From the NCBI GenBank assembly GCA_023409535.1, contig JAEYGZ010000048.1:124001-188000 (forward strand): a stretch of DNA of 64,000 bases, written 5' to 3'. The position numbers and the translations under genes were made by a program. The stretch is from Bacillota bacterium (lineage in GTDB: Bacteria; Bacillota; Clostridia; Lachnospirales; Lachnospiraceae). Under the pieces are notes generated by a model that saw only the letters and a program-made list of their open reading frames with translations, searched no databases and was not told the origin of the DNA. Within the stretch, counting starts at the first letter, position 1. Every line of letters begins with the position of its first letter. Positions 37,017-45,053 of the stretch are shown here, in pieces.

Positions 37017-37050
37017 TAGTATGGTAACGTGATAATTCGTTACCATACTA
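37017..37050. promoter_or_regulatory. 12-bp dyad just after the his promoter, candidate operator
   Basis: TAGTATGGTAAC (37017-37028) and its exact complement (37039-37050) enclose a 10-bp spacer. The dyad would lie at about +6 to +39 relative to the predicted his transcription start, the same geometry as CIRCE at the hrcA promoter in this window. It could alternatively act as a terminator for recU, but no T run follows. Confidence 0.7.
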
Positions 37051-37062
37051 ACATGTTGTTTC

Positions 37063-37091
37063 ATTATATGTTATAACTTATTATGTGTCAA
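37063..37091 (-). promoter_or_regulatory. Perfect consensus sigma-A promoter of the his operon
   Basis: On the minus strand TTGACA (37086-37091) and TATAAT (37063-37068) are spaced by exactly 17 bp. The start site is predicted near 37056, leaving a leader of about 80 bases before hisZ, too short for a usual T-box. Confidence 0.92.
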
Positions 37092-37154
37092 CCCATTTTA
37101 CGATATAACCGTAATCCGGTCCAGGAACAAATTTATATCAGGCATCAGTATTCC

Positions 37155-37694
37155 CTATGTATCCTCTCTGCGCTCCAGATCCTTCTGTAAGATGTGCAGG
37201 TAATGAATACAGGCACCGTCCTGCAGCGGAATCTTATATTGGAGGTCAAGCTCGTCATAACGGAAGCTCTTGCGGCCTCCCTTGGCAGCTCTGTCCCAGA
37301 ACTCATACAATCTGTCGAAGGTCAGATAATAATAGCTGTCCTGCTTTTTAAAGTAGATCAGCAAAAATGCAATACCATTCTGCTCTTCAAATTCCTTCAT
37401 AAATTCTATTTGATGCTCATGAACATTATTCATATTAAAGGTGTCGACGGCACATTCCTTTGCATCAAAGCAAATCGGTATCCCCTGAACAACACCGATA
37501 TAATCCACGGTACTTTTTTGTTCAAAATAAGCAAGCGTGATATGCCGGTTCTCTTTGTCAATATTGATGGGAGTAATCGGTGTCGGCACCTTCTGTATTA
37601 ACGCAAGTCCCCTATCCCGGTATCTGGTATTCGTCATATTAATCAGTTCCTCCAGCTGGGAACCTCTCAACCCTCTGGAATTCCACGATGGCAT
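37155..37694 (-). CDS. recU: Holliday junction resolvase RecU
   Basis: RecU is the RuvC-analogous junction-resolving nuclease of Firmicutes, acting in recombination repair and chromosome segregation. The 179-residue protein starts with the family's WNSRGLRGSQLEELINMTN and has LALIQKVPTPITP. The nuclease core is STVDYIGV followed by CFDAKE (family usually FEAKE, so one acidic residue is Asp for Glu) and HEHQIEFM. In many Firmicutes recU neighbours the class A penicillin-binding protein gene. Here it is next to an RluD-type gene instead. Confidence 0.93.
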   Translation of the reverse strand: MPSWNSRGLRGSQLEELINMTNTRYRDRGLALIQKVPTPITPINIDKENRHITLAYFEQKSTVDYIGVVQGIPICFDAKECAVDTFNMNNVHEHQIEFMKEFEEQNGIAFLLIYFKKQDSYYYLTFDRLYEFWDRAAKGGRKSFRYDELDLQYKIPLQDGACIHYLHILQKDLERREDT

Positions 37695-37732
37695 ACCTGC
37701 CCCTCCTTTTTGCGACTGCTTTAACGGTAATC

Positions 37733-38722
37733 TTACCGTTCGAAAAGCTTTTGTTTTATTCGTTCAAACTGCTCCGGCAGCTTCGCGGTAAAAACCTTTT
37801 CCGACAGATCGGATAACTCACCTTCCAGCTTCGGAAATTCCATCTGGTAGGAATGCAGAAGCTGTGAAGCCAATTCATAGTTTTTCTTAAAATAATGATT
37901 TGTTTTCTGATCCCCGTACTTAAAATCCCCGATAATCGGGTGACCTATGCTGGCCAGATGAGCCCGGATTTGATGGGATTTACCGGTGATCAGCTTAACA
38001 CGTAACAGCGTATATATTCCCAGAACTTCCTCCTGCACCATATTATGGGCTAAGGGCTCATATTCCGTACAGATATATTCGGTATTTGCTGTCTCCTTCG
38101 GATGAATCGTCACCTGATTCTTCTCCTCATCCTTGCTGAGGTAGCCTTCGATACGCCTTTTATCTTCAATTTTACCTTTCACAACACAAAGATAGTATTT
38201 CCCCAGAGAGCGGTCCTTTAGCAGCCTTGCCATTTCCTGCAGTCCAAGAAGGGATTTTCCTGCGATTAAGATGCCACCGGTATTACGGTCAAGACGGTTA
38301 CAGAGAGCCGGTTTAAAACTGATCAGCTGATCTCTTGTAATCTGTTTACTGGACAACAGATAAGAAAGTATATGCTCCACCATGGACACATCCTCTTTCT
38401 CCGCCTTTTGAGAAAGGGTGCCAACCGGCTTATTTACAATCAAGATATGTTTGTCCTCATAAATGATATCCAGCTTATCTTCTACAATAGTAGTATTAAT
38501 TATCTCTGAGAATTGCTCAAAGGTCTCGTCAGATAAAAACAGCTTTATTTCATCCTGAACATTCAGTTTCTCGGAACCTTCCGCCTTCTTGCCGTTCAGT
38601 GTGATATTCTTTTTACGCAGCATTTTATAGATAAAGCTTTTGGGGGCTTTATTTAATATCTTAACAAGCAGCTTATCCAGACGCTGCCCCGCTTCATTCT
38701 GTTGTACATAAAACTGTTTCAT
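37733..38722 (-). CDS. RluD/RluC-family pseudouridine synthase
   Basis: This enzyme isomerises specific uridines in structured RNA, most likely 23S rRNA. The 329-residue protein has an N-terminal S4 RNA-binding domain (about residues 12-75, GQRLDKLLVKILNKAP). The catalytic domain has the active Asp in CNRLDRNTGGI, where the family usually reads HRLDxxTSG. GKSHQIRAHLASIGHPIIGD is the other conserved segment. The Cys and Asn around the catalytic Asp place it in the divergent clostridial subgroup. The exact target uridine is not predictable. It sits 38 bp after recU on the same strand. Confidence 0.88.
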   Translation of the reverse strand: MKQFYVQQNEAGQRLDKLLVKILNKAPKSFIYKMLRKKNITLNGKKAEGSEKLNVQDEIKLFLSDETFEQFSEIINTTIVEDKLDIIYEDKHILIVNKPVGTLSQKAEKEDVSMVEHILSYLLSSKQITRDQLISFKPALCNRLDRNTGGILIAGKSLLGLQEMARLLKDRSLGKYYLCVVKGKIEDKRRIEGYLSKDEEKNQVTIHPKETANTEYICTEYEPLAHNMVQEEVLGIYTLLRVKLITGKSHQIRAHLASIGHPIIGDFKYGDQKTNHYFKKNYELASQLLHSYQMEFPKLEGELSDLSEKVFTAKLPEQFERIKQKLFER

Positions 38723-38798
38723 TTACGGAACTCCAATTCATAATAATTTCAAATTTTTAACTCAACAAGATAAAATCAATTAAGTTAACATAATTATA

Positions 38799-39452
38799 TT
38801 ATGCCAACTTGATTACTTCCGTCATTGCTTCTACATAATAATCTGATAATTCAATCTTTTCTTCCAATTCTTTCGCCGAGTGCTCATCATGTACCGCACA
38901 AACCTTCATACCGGCATTCTTTCCAGCCATAATGCCCTGCAATACATCCTCAAACACCAGGCAATGCACCGGCTCCACTCCGAGATCCTCCGCAACCAGA
39001 AGATAGATGTCCGGAGACGGCTTCCCTTTACTTACTTCACAGGAGGTTCTGATTGAGGAGAAATACTCCTTGATACCAAGCTTCTCCACCACTAAGTCTA
39101 CAAGCTCTCTTGAATTGCTGGTTGCGATGCCCATAGCGATGTGGTCCTGTTTTAAATAGGCTAAGAGCTCACGAACCCCTGCTTTTAGAGGTACTTCATG
39201 CATATACTTATCCCAGGCCATCTCATTCCAGTCACCTTTTATCTGATCAAGGCTATCCTTGAGTCCAAAACGTTCTTTAAAGTAAATCGCAGTCTCCGAA
39301 AAACTCATACCCTCGATGCTTTGCTGCAGATCCTCCGGCATCTGAATACCATATCTGCCCAGGTATTCGATATCAATGCTCTTCCACATCCACATGGAAT
39401 CAACCAGGGTACCATCCAAGTCAAAAATAACTGCGCGTATTTCTTTTAACAT
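38799..39452 (-). CDS. HAD-superfamily hydrolase, beta-phosphoglucomutase-like
   Basis: This 217-residue HAD subfamily IA protein is of the phosphatase/beta-phosphoglucomutase type. The catalytic motif I is VIFDLDGTLVDS at residues 7-18, motif II is IATSNS, and motif III/IV reads SKGKPSPDIYL and CLVFEDVLQGI. A helical cap lies at about residues 17-80. The ATG at 39452 has GGAGG six bases upstream, while a longer frame seven codons up has no site. The genomic context (RNA modification genes) does not point to a substrate, so only a general sugar-phosphate phosphatase or mutase role is proposed. Confidence 0.88.
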   Translation of the reverse strand: MLKEIRAVIFDLDGTLVDSMWMWKSIDIEYLGRYGIQMPEDLQQSIEGMSFSETAIYFKERFGLKDSLDQIKGDWNEMAWDKYMHEVPLKAGVRELLAYLKQDHIAMGIATSNSRELVDLVVEKLGIKEYFSSIRTSCEVSKGKPSPDIYLLVAEDLGVEPVHCLVFEDVLQGIMAGKNAGMKVCAVHDEHSAKELEEKIELSDYYVEAMTEVIKLA

Positions 39453-39576
39453 AATAAACCTCCATATTGTCAATACCTGTGAATTTGAGGCGTGATTTCT
39501 TATTAATATATCTGTCAGCCAATCCTTGATAGATGAGAATTTTATCCGGCAAAACCGGAAAGCTATTCTCCGGTGT

Positions 39577-40293
39577 CTAGCTTTTTAGCATTTGCAATTC
39601 TTCTTTTGTCAATTCTCTGTATTCCCCGGGTTTGAGAGCTTTATCAAGAATCAGGCTTCCCATGGATAATCGTTTTAAGTAGATTACCTCCTTGCCGACC
39701 GCCTCAAACATCCGCTTTACCTGATGGAATTTTCCCTCCTGAATGGTCAGCTCTATTTCAGATATCTCATCAGACTTTATAATATTCAGCTTTGCAGGAA
39801 GCGTCAAAGCTTCTTCCTTAATATCTACTCCCTGCAGAAAGGCCTCCTGATCCGCTGCAGATACTCTTCCTGAAATTCTGGCGTAATAAACCTTATCTAC
39901 ATGCTTCTTCGGCGATAACAGCCTGTGCGCCAATTCTCCGTCATTTGTAATCAACAGCAGCCCTTCCGTATCCTTATCCAGTCTTCCTACGGGAAATAAA
40001 TCTTTACATTTCTTGTTCTTAATTAAATCAAGCACTGTCTCGCTGACATTATCAATGGTAGCAGATACAACTCCGGCAGGCTTATGAAGCATGATATATT
40101 GATACTGTACATAACCCACAGGACTGTCCTCAAAACAGACCTCATCCGCTCCTGCGTACACCTTAGCTTCGGGTTTCGTACATACGGCCTGGTTTATTTT
40201 GACCCGACCCTTACGGATCCAGGTTTTTATCTCACTTCTTGTACCGATTCCCATATCTGCAAGATATTTATCCAATCGCATCTGATCCGCCAT
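39577..40293 (-). CDS. RsuA/RluB-family pseudouridine synthase
   Basis: This 238-residue enzyme makes pseudouridine in rRNA. An S4 domain covers residues 5-60 (MRLDKYLADMGIGTRSEI), and the catalytic domain has the active Asp in FPVGRLDKDTEGLLLIT. KFHQVKRMFEAVGKEV is a family motif. The ATG at 40293 is chosen with AGGA five bases before it. The compact size fits RsuA (16S) more than RluB, but the target is uncertain. It lies 21 bp downstream of the m5C methyltransferase gene, within a run of RNA modification genes. Confidence 0.88.
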   Translation of the reverse strand: MADQMRLDKYLADMGIGTRSEIKTWIRKGRVKINQAVCTKPEAKVYAGADEVCFEDSPVGYVQYQYIMLHKPAGVVSATIDNVSETVLDLIKNKKCKDLFPVGRLDKDTEGLLLITNDGELAHRLLSPKKHVDKVYYARISGRVSAADQEAFLQGVDIKEEALTLPAKLNIIKSDEISEIELTIQEGKFHQVKRMFEAVGKEVIYLKRLSMGSLILDKALKPGEYRELTKEELQMLKS

Positions 40294-40314
40294 GAGCATC
40301 CTACTTTCTATTTG

Positions 40315-41778
40315 TTATACCCATCTCCAGCCGGGCAGATATTTATTCTTAAACCCATTCTTTGCAGCCTTCATCCAGCCAAGGGGAGTATCCCCGACAC
40401 ATACCAGATACCAGCCGTCCTCATAGCTTCCTTCCGGCTCGACTGCCTCGCATTTCAGATAACGTACCACCTGTGGATCATCCATTCGCAGCCTGATGAG
40501 CTTATGGTATTCCTTTGTCGTAAGGGCACAGGCCAGTGCCTGGGAAGGTTCAAAACGCTGTTTCTTCATCTCGCCAAGCAATAAGCCCTGTCTGAGAATT
40601 CGTAAGCCTTTCAGCTCCGGTAAACCCGCCGGAAGCAGATATACTCTGTCCTCATGAACATGAAGCTGTTCCCGCCTGATGGGAAAGCCTAAGGTTTTTA
40701 AAAATTCCTCCGCCTCCGCTGAAAGGTTTCCTTTTCCTTTATACATCTGGCTGTCAAAACCGTAAGATGACACCTCCGCTTCCTGTTCCTGCTTCTCTTC
40801 TTTATAAAGCAGCGTTGCAAAATGCCCTTCCCCATTTATCTTATGAGGCCACAAGCGAATGCAGTGCTGCAGTTCCTCTTTACGGTAACTTGCAATATCA
40901 GCCAGTGACTCGGATACATTCGGTATGTCCGGAATCCATTCCGGTTTTCCGAAGGAAAACCCTTCGTAGGAAATCCCCGCCGATCTTTGTACATCTTCCG
41001 CAGGTATTGCATTGACTGCATGAAATTCAGGACATTCCTGCAACAGATAAGCAATGGTTCCTTCATTCTCCTCAGGAGAAAAGGTACAGGTGGAATACAG
41101 CATATAGCCTCCGGGCTTAAGCATCTTCGCCGCAAAAAGAATAATTTCCTTCTGAAGCTTGTTATAATAATCAACGCCATATTGCTCCCAGTTCTTCATG
41201 ATTGCCGGGCTTTTACGAAACATTCCTTCCCCGGAACAGGGGGCATCAATCAGAATTTTATCAAAGTATTCCGGAAAATAATCTGCCAGCTTATTGGGTG
41301 CTTCTGAAAGCACAAGGGCATTACGGATACCGAAGAGTTCAATATTTTTAAGTAGCGCCTTCGCTCTGGAGTTACTGATATCGTTAGAAACCAATACGCC
41401 TTCTCCCTGCAGTCTTGCTCCCAGCTCCGTACTTTTTCCTCCCGGAGCAGCACAAATATCCAGTACCTTATCTCCTTTCTTAATTGGCAGGAGACTGGCC
41501 GGCGTCATTGCGCTCGGCTCCTGAATATAATAAGCGCCGCCGTAATATAAGGGATGCTTTGCAGGCTGTTCCCCGGTATCATAGTAATAACCATTCTTGA
41601 TCCAGGGAATTCTTTTTATGGAAAAAGGACAGGTCTGTTCAAATTCTTCCGGAGTCATCTTCAGGGTATTGACACGCAATCCGCCAAAATGCGGCTTCGT
41701 ATAACATGCCAGATAATCCTCGTATTCCGCTCCAAGAAGCCTTCTCATTCTGTCCTCAAATAATTTCGGTAAATTCAT
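40315..41778 (-). CDS. RsmF-like 16S rRNA m5C methyltransferase
   Basis: This 487-residue SAM-dependent RNA methyltransferase belongs to the NOL1/NOP2/Sun group, probably 16S m5C. Motif I is DICAAPGGKSTELGA, motif IV with the first cysteine is IDAPCSGEGMFRK, and motif VI with the second is YSTCTFSPEENEG. The C-terminal extension (about residues 310-487) corresponds to the RsmF PUA-like region. The last 60 residues end with LGWMKAAKNGFKNKYLPGW. It lies 23 bp after the alarmone synthetase gene. Confidence 0.92.
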   Translation of the reverse strand: MNLPKLFEDRMRRLLGAEYEDYLACYTKPHFGGLRVNTLKMTPEEFEQTCPFSIKRIPWIKNGYYYDTGEQPAKHPLYYGGAYYIQEPSAMTPASLLPIKKGDKVLDICAAPGGKSTELGARLQGEGVLVSNDISNSRAKALLKNIELFGIRNALVLSEAPNKLADYFPEYFDKILIDAPCSGEGMFRKSPAIMKNWEQYGVDYYNKLQKEIILFAAKMLKPGGYMLYSTCTFSPEENEGTIAYLLQECPEFHAVNAIPAEDVQRSAGISYEGFSFGKPEWIPDIPNVSESLADIASYRKEELQHCIRLWPHKINGEGHFATLLYKEEKQEQEAEVSSYGFDSQMYKGKGNLSAEAEEFLKTLGFPIRREQLHVHEDRVYLLPAGLPELKGLRILRQGLLLGEMKKQRFEPSQALACALTTKEYHKLIRLRMDDPQVVRYLKCEAVEPEGSYEDGWYLVCVGDTPLGWMKAAKNGFKNKYLPGWRWV

Positions 41779-41801
41779 TTTTTCACTCCGTTTATGTTAA
41801 G

Positions 41802-42605
41802 TTATCTAAGGCTTTGCGCCCTGTACCGCGCAGAGATTAAGTCAAGCTCTTTATTAAACTTCTCAAGCTCCGCCTGCTCTCCGTTCTGGTAAATACGGAA
41901 AAACTCATCCTGTATCGAGATTACTTCCTGTTTATTCATTACTTGATATAAATTTTGAATATTTGTCAAAATATCTGCTACAATATTCGCTTTAATGGTA
42001 AAGGAATTCTGTGCATCCATAATCTCATCCCGTACCATTGACATTTCCTGATCAAGCACAAGAACTGCCTCCGCTGCGGCAGACAGCCTCTCCCGTATTC
42101 GTTCCGGCATATTCTGCTTATACTTATATTGCATGGAATGCTCGATGGTTGCCCAGAAATTCATCGCAAGTGTTCGAATCTGTATCTCTGCCTGCAGCTC
42201 CTTGGTTCCTTTTAAGGTTTCAACATTATAGTAAACAGTCAGATGATAAGAACGATAACCGCTCTCTTTCCTGTTCTTAATGTAATCCTTCTCGGTTCTG
42301 ATACGCATATCGGAACGCTTCTTTATGATATCAACCACTTTATAAATATCCTCAACAAATTGGCAGATAATTCGGATACCGGCAATATCATCGATCTTCT
42401 CTTCAATATTATCCAGACTGAGTTTTTTCTTCTGCGCCTTCTCAAGGATGCTGGATATCTTTTTTACCCTGCCGGTAACCTGTTCTATAGGGGAATAGGC
42501 ACCTACTTGTTTATATTCATCAATAATATGATTAAACTTTATTACAAGCTCATCAACTGCCAAGGCATAAGGCTCAAGTATTTCTCTCCAAAGTTGTATT
42601 TCCAT
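41802..42605 (-). CDS. relQ: Small alarmone synthetase, RelQ/YjbM type
   Basis: Small alarmone synthetases make (p)ppGpp from ATP and GDP/GTP without the hydrolase domain of Rel. The 267-residue protein contains only the RelA_SpoT synthetase domain (about residues 40-170) with IAGIRIICQFVEDIY, KNRKESGYRSYHLTVYY and AEIQIRTLAMNFWATIEH. A helical C-terminal part follows. Lack of HD, TGS and ACT domains sets it apart from RelA/SpoT. It lies nine bp after rsmE, so it is cotranscribed with rRNA modification genes, linking alarmone supply with ribosome assembly genes. Confidence 0.92.
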   Translation of the reverse strand: MEIQLWREILEPYALAVDELVIKFNHIIDEYKQVGAYSPIEQVTGRVKKISSILEKAQKKKLSLDNIEEKIDDIAGIRIICQFVEDIYKVVDIIKKRSDMRIRTEKDYIKNRKESGYRSYHLTVYYNVETLKGTKELQAEIQIRTLAMNFWATIEHSMQYKYKQNMPERIRERLSAAAEAVLVLDQEMSMVRDEIMDAQNSFTIKANIVADILTNIQNLYQVMNKQEVISIQDEFFRIYQNGEQAELEKFNKELDLISARYRAQSLR

Positions 42606-42613
42606 CTGCTACC

Positions 42614-43357
42614 TCATTTCTCGTCCAGCATAAGAACCATCATGGACAGGATTGCTAAGCCTGCAGTCTCCGTGCGCAGGATACGTCTGCCAAGCGATAT
42701 CGGATGCAGTCCTTTCTGGACTGCTTGTCTTATCTCGGCATCTTCAAAGCCGCCTTCCGGACCGATTATTACTCCGACGCTGGAATACTGCTCAAGGCTA
42801 TTCATAATCTCTCTGGTAAATTGCATTCCTTTGGCATTCTCATAGGGTACTAAACCAAGCTCCAGGTCGGCGCAGTTCCTCAAAGCTTCCGAATAGGCCT
42901 GCACCGGTTTCACAACAGGAATGATTCCGCGCCCGGACTGCTTTGCAGCTCCTTCGGCGATGGCCTGCCATCGCTCAAGCTTCTTCTCTTCCTTCTTCTT
43001 ATCATCCAGCTTGACGATAACTCTCTTCGTCATTACCGGAACTATCTCGTGTACACCAAGCTCTACCGCCTTTTGGATTATCAGCTCCATCTTATCCTGC
43101 TTTGGCAGTCCCTGAAACAAGGTGATTTTTGTCTTTAATTCAGTACCGGTGTCCTTAATGGAATTGACCTCAGCAAGAATTTCCTGCTCGGATACCGTAT
43201 TAATTATACAATAACAATCTTTTCCCTGTCCATTACAAATTATGAGCTCCTCCCCGGGCTTCATACGCAGGACATTCTTAATATGATTGACATCCGGACC
43301 TGTAATACGGATCAGATTATCGGTAATTTGATTAGAACTGACATAAAATCGATGCAT
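42614..43357 (-). CDS. rsmE: 16S rRNA m3U1498 methyltransferase
   Basis: RsmE methylates N3 of U1498 in 16S rRNA. It is a SPOUT-fold enzyme: the N-terminal PUA-like part begins MHRFYV, and the knot motifs are IIGPEGGFEDAEI and LGRRILRTETAGLA at the C-terminus. The 247-residue length is typical. In many Firmicutes it follows prmA after dnaJ. Here the two are separated by 585 bp that hold a plus-strand lipoprotein gene. A sigma-A-type promoter at 43408-43436 serves it. Confidence 0.95.
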   Translation of the reverse strand: MHRFYVSSNQITDNLIRITGPDVNHIKNVLRMKPGEELIICNGQGKDCYCIINTVSEQEILAEVNSIKDTGTELKTKITLFQGLPKQDKMELIIQKAVELGVHEIVPVMTKRVIVKLDDKKKEEKKLERWQAIAEGAAKQSGRGIIPVVKPVQAYSEALRNCADLELGLVPYENAKGMQFTREIMNSLEQYSSVGVIIGPEGGFEDAEIRQAVQKGLHPISLGRRILRTETAGLAILSMMVLMLDEK

Positions 43358-43407
43358 GAAGGGCTCCTTGTATTTTCATCTGTACCTATTATTTGCCGTC
43401 AAGAGTT

Positions 43408-43436
43408 ATTATAAATCATCAAGAACGTATGTTCAA
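43408..43436 (-). promoter_or_regulatory. Sigma-A-type promoter of the rsmE run
   Basis: On the minus strand TTGAAC (43431-43436) and a perfect TATAAT (43408-43413) have a 17-bp spacer, about 50 bp before the rsmE ATG. It could drive rsmE, relQ and the RNA-modification genes that follow. Confidence 0.75.
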
Positions 43437-43559
43437 TATTTATTTCCAACTATTTTACGAAACTTTTTAAGACGGAGCCTCGTCTATTATTCATGAAAGC
43501 AAAAATGAATGTTCCTTCCGGCGGAGAACTTATTAGACAGAAATTAAGGAGAGGTTATC

Positions 43560-43718
43560 ATGAAGAGATTAATTTATTTCGCATTAACACTCATTGCAGC
43601 CATGAATATCTTCGGCTGTTCAACACCGGTAACTGAAGATGAGCTGGCTGCTATTCATGAGGCTCAGTTAAAAGACACAGGTCTGGTTCCTCAGGATAAT
43701 ATGGTACATTACATATAA
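43560..43718 (+). CDS. Small predicted lipoprotein, 52 residues
   Basis: A short plus-strand gene begins MKRLIYFALTLIAAMN and has a lipobox-like IFGC with Cys at residue 20. A mature part of about 32 residues then reads acidic and polar up to MVHYI. The ATG at 43560 has AGGAGAGG seven bases before it, a convincing ribosome site. The basic start, hydrophobic core and cysteine are the marks of a lipoprotein signal peptide. The function is unknown. It lies opposite to all neighbours, in the gap between prmA and rsmE, and may be a lineage-specific acquisition. Confidence 0.65.
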   Translation: MKRLIYFALTLIAAMNIFGCSTPVTEDELAAIHEAQLKDTGLVPQDNMVHYI

Positions 43719-43857
43719 ATCCTTTTCTATTATTATTGGGAAAATGCAATAGCCATAATGCTCATCATCTTGTCCAACTCCAGATGTAACTGCGCTGAAG
43801 CGGTAAAAGTCTTTTAAAATACAGGTATAGGTTAATGTATTTATTTGCAATATTTAA

Positions 43858-43893
43858 CAAGTCCACGAATTTCTAATAAAATCCGTGGACTTG
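43858..43893. terminator. 15-bp hairpin between the small lipoprotein and prmA
   Basis: CAAGTCCACGAATTT (43858-43872) pairs with 43879-43893 with one mismatch and a six-base loop. It lies 50 bp beyond the prmA stop and 140 bp beyond the small plus-strand gene. Neither side has a long T run, so it may terminate both weakly. Confidence 0.6.
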
Positions 43894-43942
43894 TCTATAT
43901 GTCCATAGTCTGAAGGATACATCCAGACTAATCCTCGATTAT

Positions 43943-44902
43943 TTATTTGCTTGCTACAAAGGATACCCAGTCCCCCATCCGGTTGACTTCCTGAATGATA
44001 AAATGATTCCTCAGCAAGGCATTCTTTACGGCTTCTTCCTTCACATTGATGATCCCTGAGCTGATAAAGATGCCGCCGGGCTTTAGATTCTCCCCAATCA
44101 CATCGGATAGAGGAATAATCACGTCTGCCAGAATGTTGGCAACCACAACATCGTATTTTTCTCTGCCGATCAAGGTCCGAACTCCATCGTCCTCTATAAT
44201 ATTACCTGTCCTGAAGGTTAAGGAGCCTTCCTTGATCTGAAGCTTATTTACCTCTGAATTCTCAATGGAGGAGATGGTTGCATTGGGATCGATATCTATG
44301 CCCAGAACCTCTTTTGCGCCCAGTTTTTTTGCTATAATTGACAGGATTCCGCTGCCGCTTCCCGCGTCCATAACAACGGAATCGAGCTTCACATAATTTT
44401 TCATTGCCAGGATACAAAGCTTTGTCGTCTCATGAGAACCGGTTCCAAAGGAGGTACCGGGATCGATTTCTATTACCAGATCATCCTCCTTCTGATCCTC
44501 AAGTGTTTCCCAGGTGGGTTTTATTACAATGGTATCGTCAATACGGAAGGGCTTGAAGAATTCCTTCCAATTATTCATCCAATCCTTATCCTCCGTTTCG
44601 CTTACGGTGATACTCCCGGAACCAACCTTAACATAGGCGGCCAGCTCCTTTAGTCCTTCCTTCACACGAATTAGCAATGTCTCATGATCCTCATCAACAT
44701 CAACATAAAAGCTCACCAGTGCAATGCCGTCATCTTCCCCAAGCTCCGGCAATATATCAATAAACATCTGCTGTCTTTCTTCCTCCGTTAGGGGAACCTT
44801 ATCACTGACTTCAATTCCTTCAATCCCCAGTTCGCTGAGCATATCGCTTACCAGATCTACTGCCTCGGTTGTTGTTTCCAATGTAAATTTTGTCCACTTC
44901 AT
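43943..44902 (-). CDS. prmA: Ribosomal protein L11 methyltransferase
   Basis: PrmA trimethylates ribosomal protein L11 with SAM. The 319-residue protein has an N-terminal substrate-recognition domain (about residues 1-120). The methyltransferase core has PGTSFGTGSHETT, motif I DAGSGSGILSIIAKKLGA, then GIDIDP and VVANILADV. It follows dnaJ by 151 bp, and dnaJ-prmA-rsmE is a common Firmicute order. Length is ordinary. Confidence 0.96.
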   Translation of the reverse strand: MKWTKFTLETTTEAVDLVSDMLSELGIEGIEVSDKVPLTEEERQQMFIDILPELGEDDGIALVSFYVDVDEDHETLLIRVKEGLKELAAYVKVGSGSITVSETEDKDWMNNWKEFFKPFRIDDTIVIKPTWETLEDQKEDDLVIEIDPGTSFGTGSHETTKLCILAMKNYVKLDSVVMDAGSGSGILSIIAKKLGAKEVLGIDIDPNATISSIENSEVNKLQIKEGSLTFRTGNIIEDDGVRTLIGREKYDVVVANILADVIIPLSDVIGENLKPGGIFISSGIINVKEEAVKNALLRNHFIIQEVNRMGDWVSFVASK

Positions 44903-45053
44903 CGCATACTCTCCATTTTCTCATAAGCAACCATATGTAGCAACAATCCGAAGGGTGGCCCGCATTTTTTGTTCCATCCTCCGGATTAACTATGTTCTGT
45001 ATAAATTTATTCCCTGTATCACTTCATTTCATCAAATTCAGTAACCAAGCTTA

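Noticed and set aside
36976..37062. Possible histidine T-box or attenuator in the hisZ leader
   Set aside because: The predicted leader is about 80 bases. There is no His-codon leader peptide and no T run after the dyad, so a DNA operator is the simpler reading.
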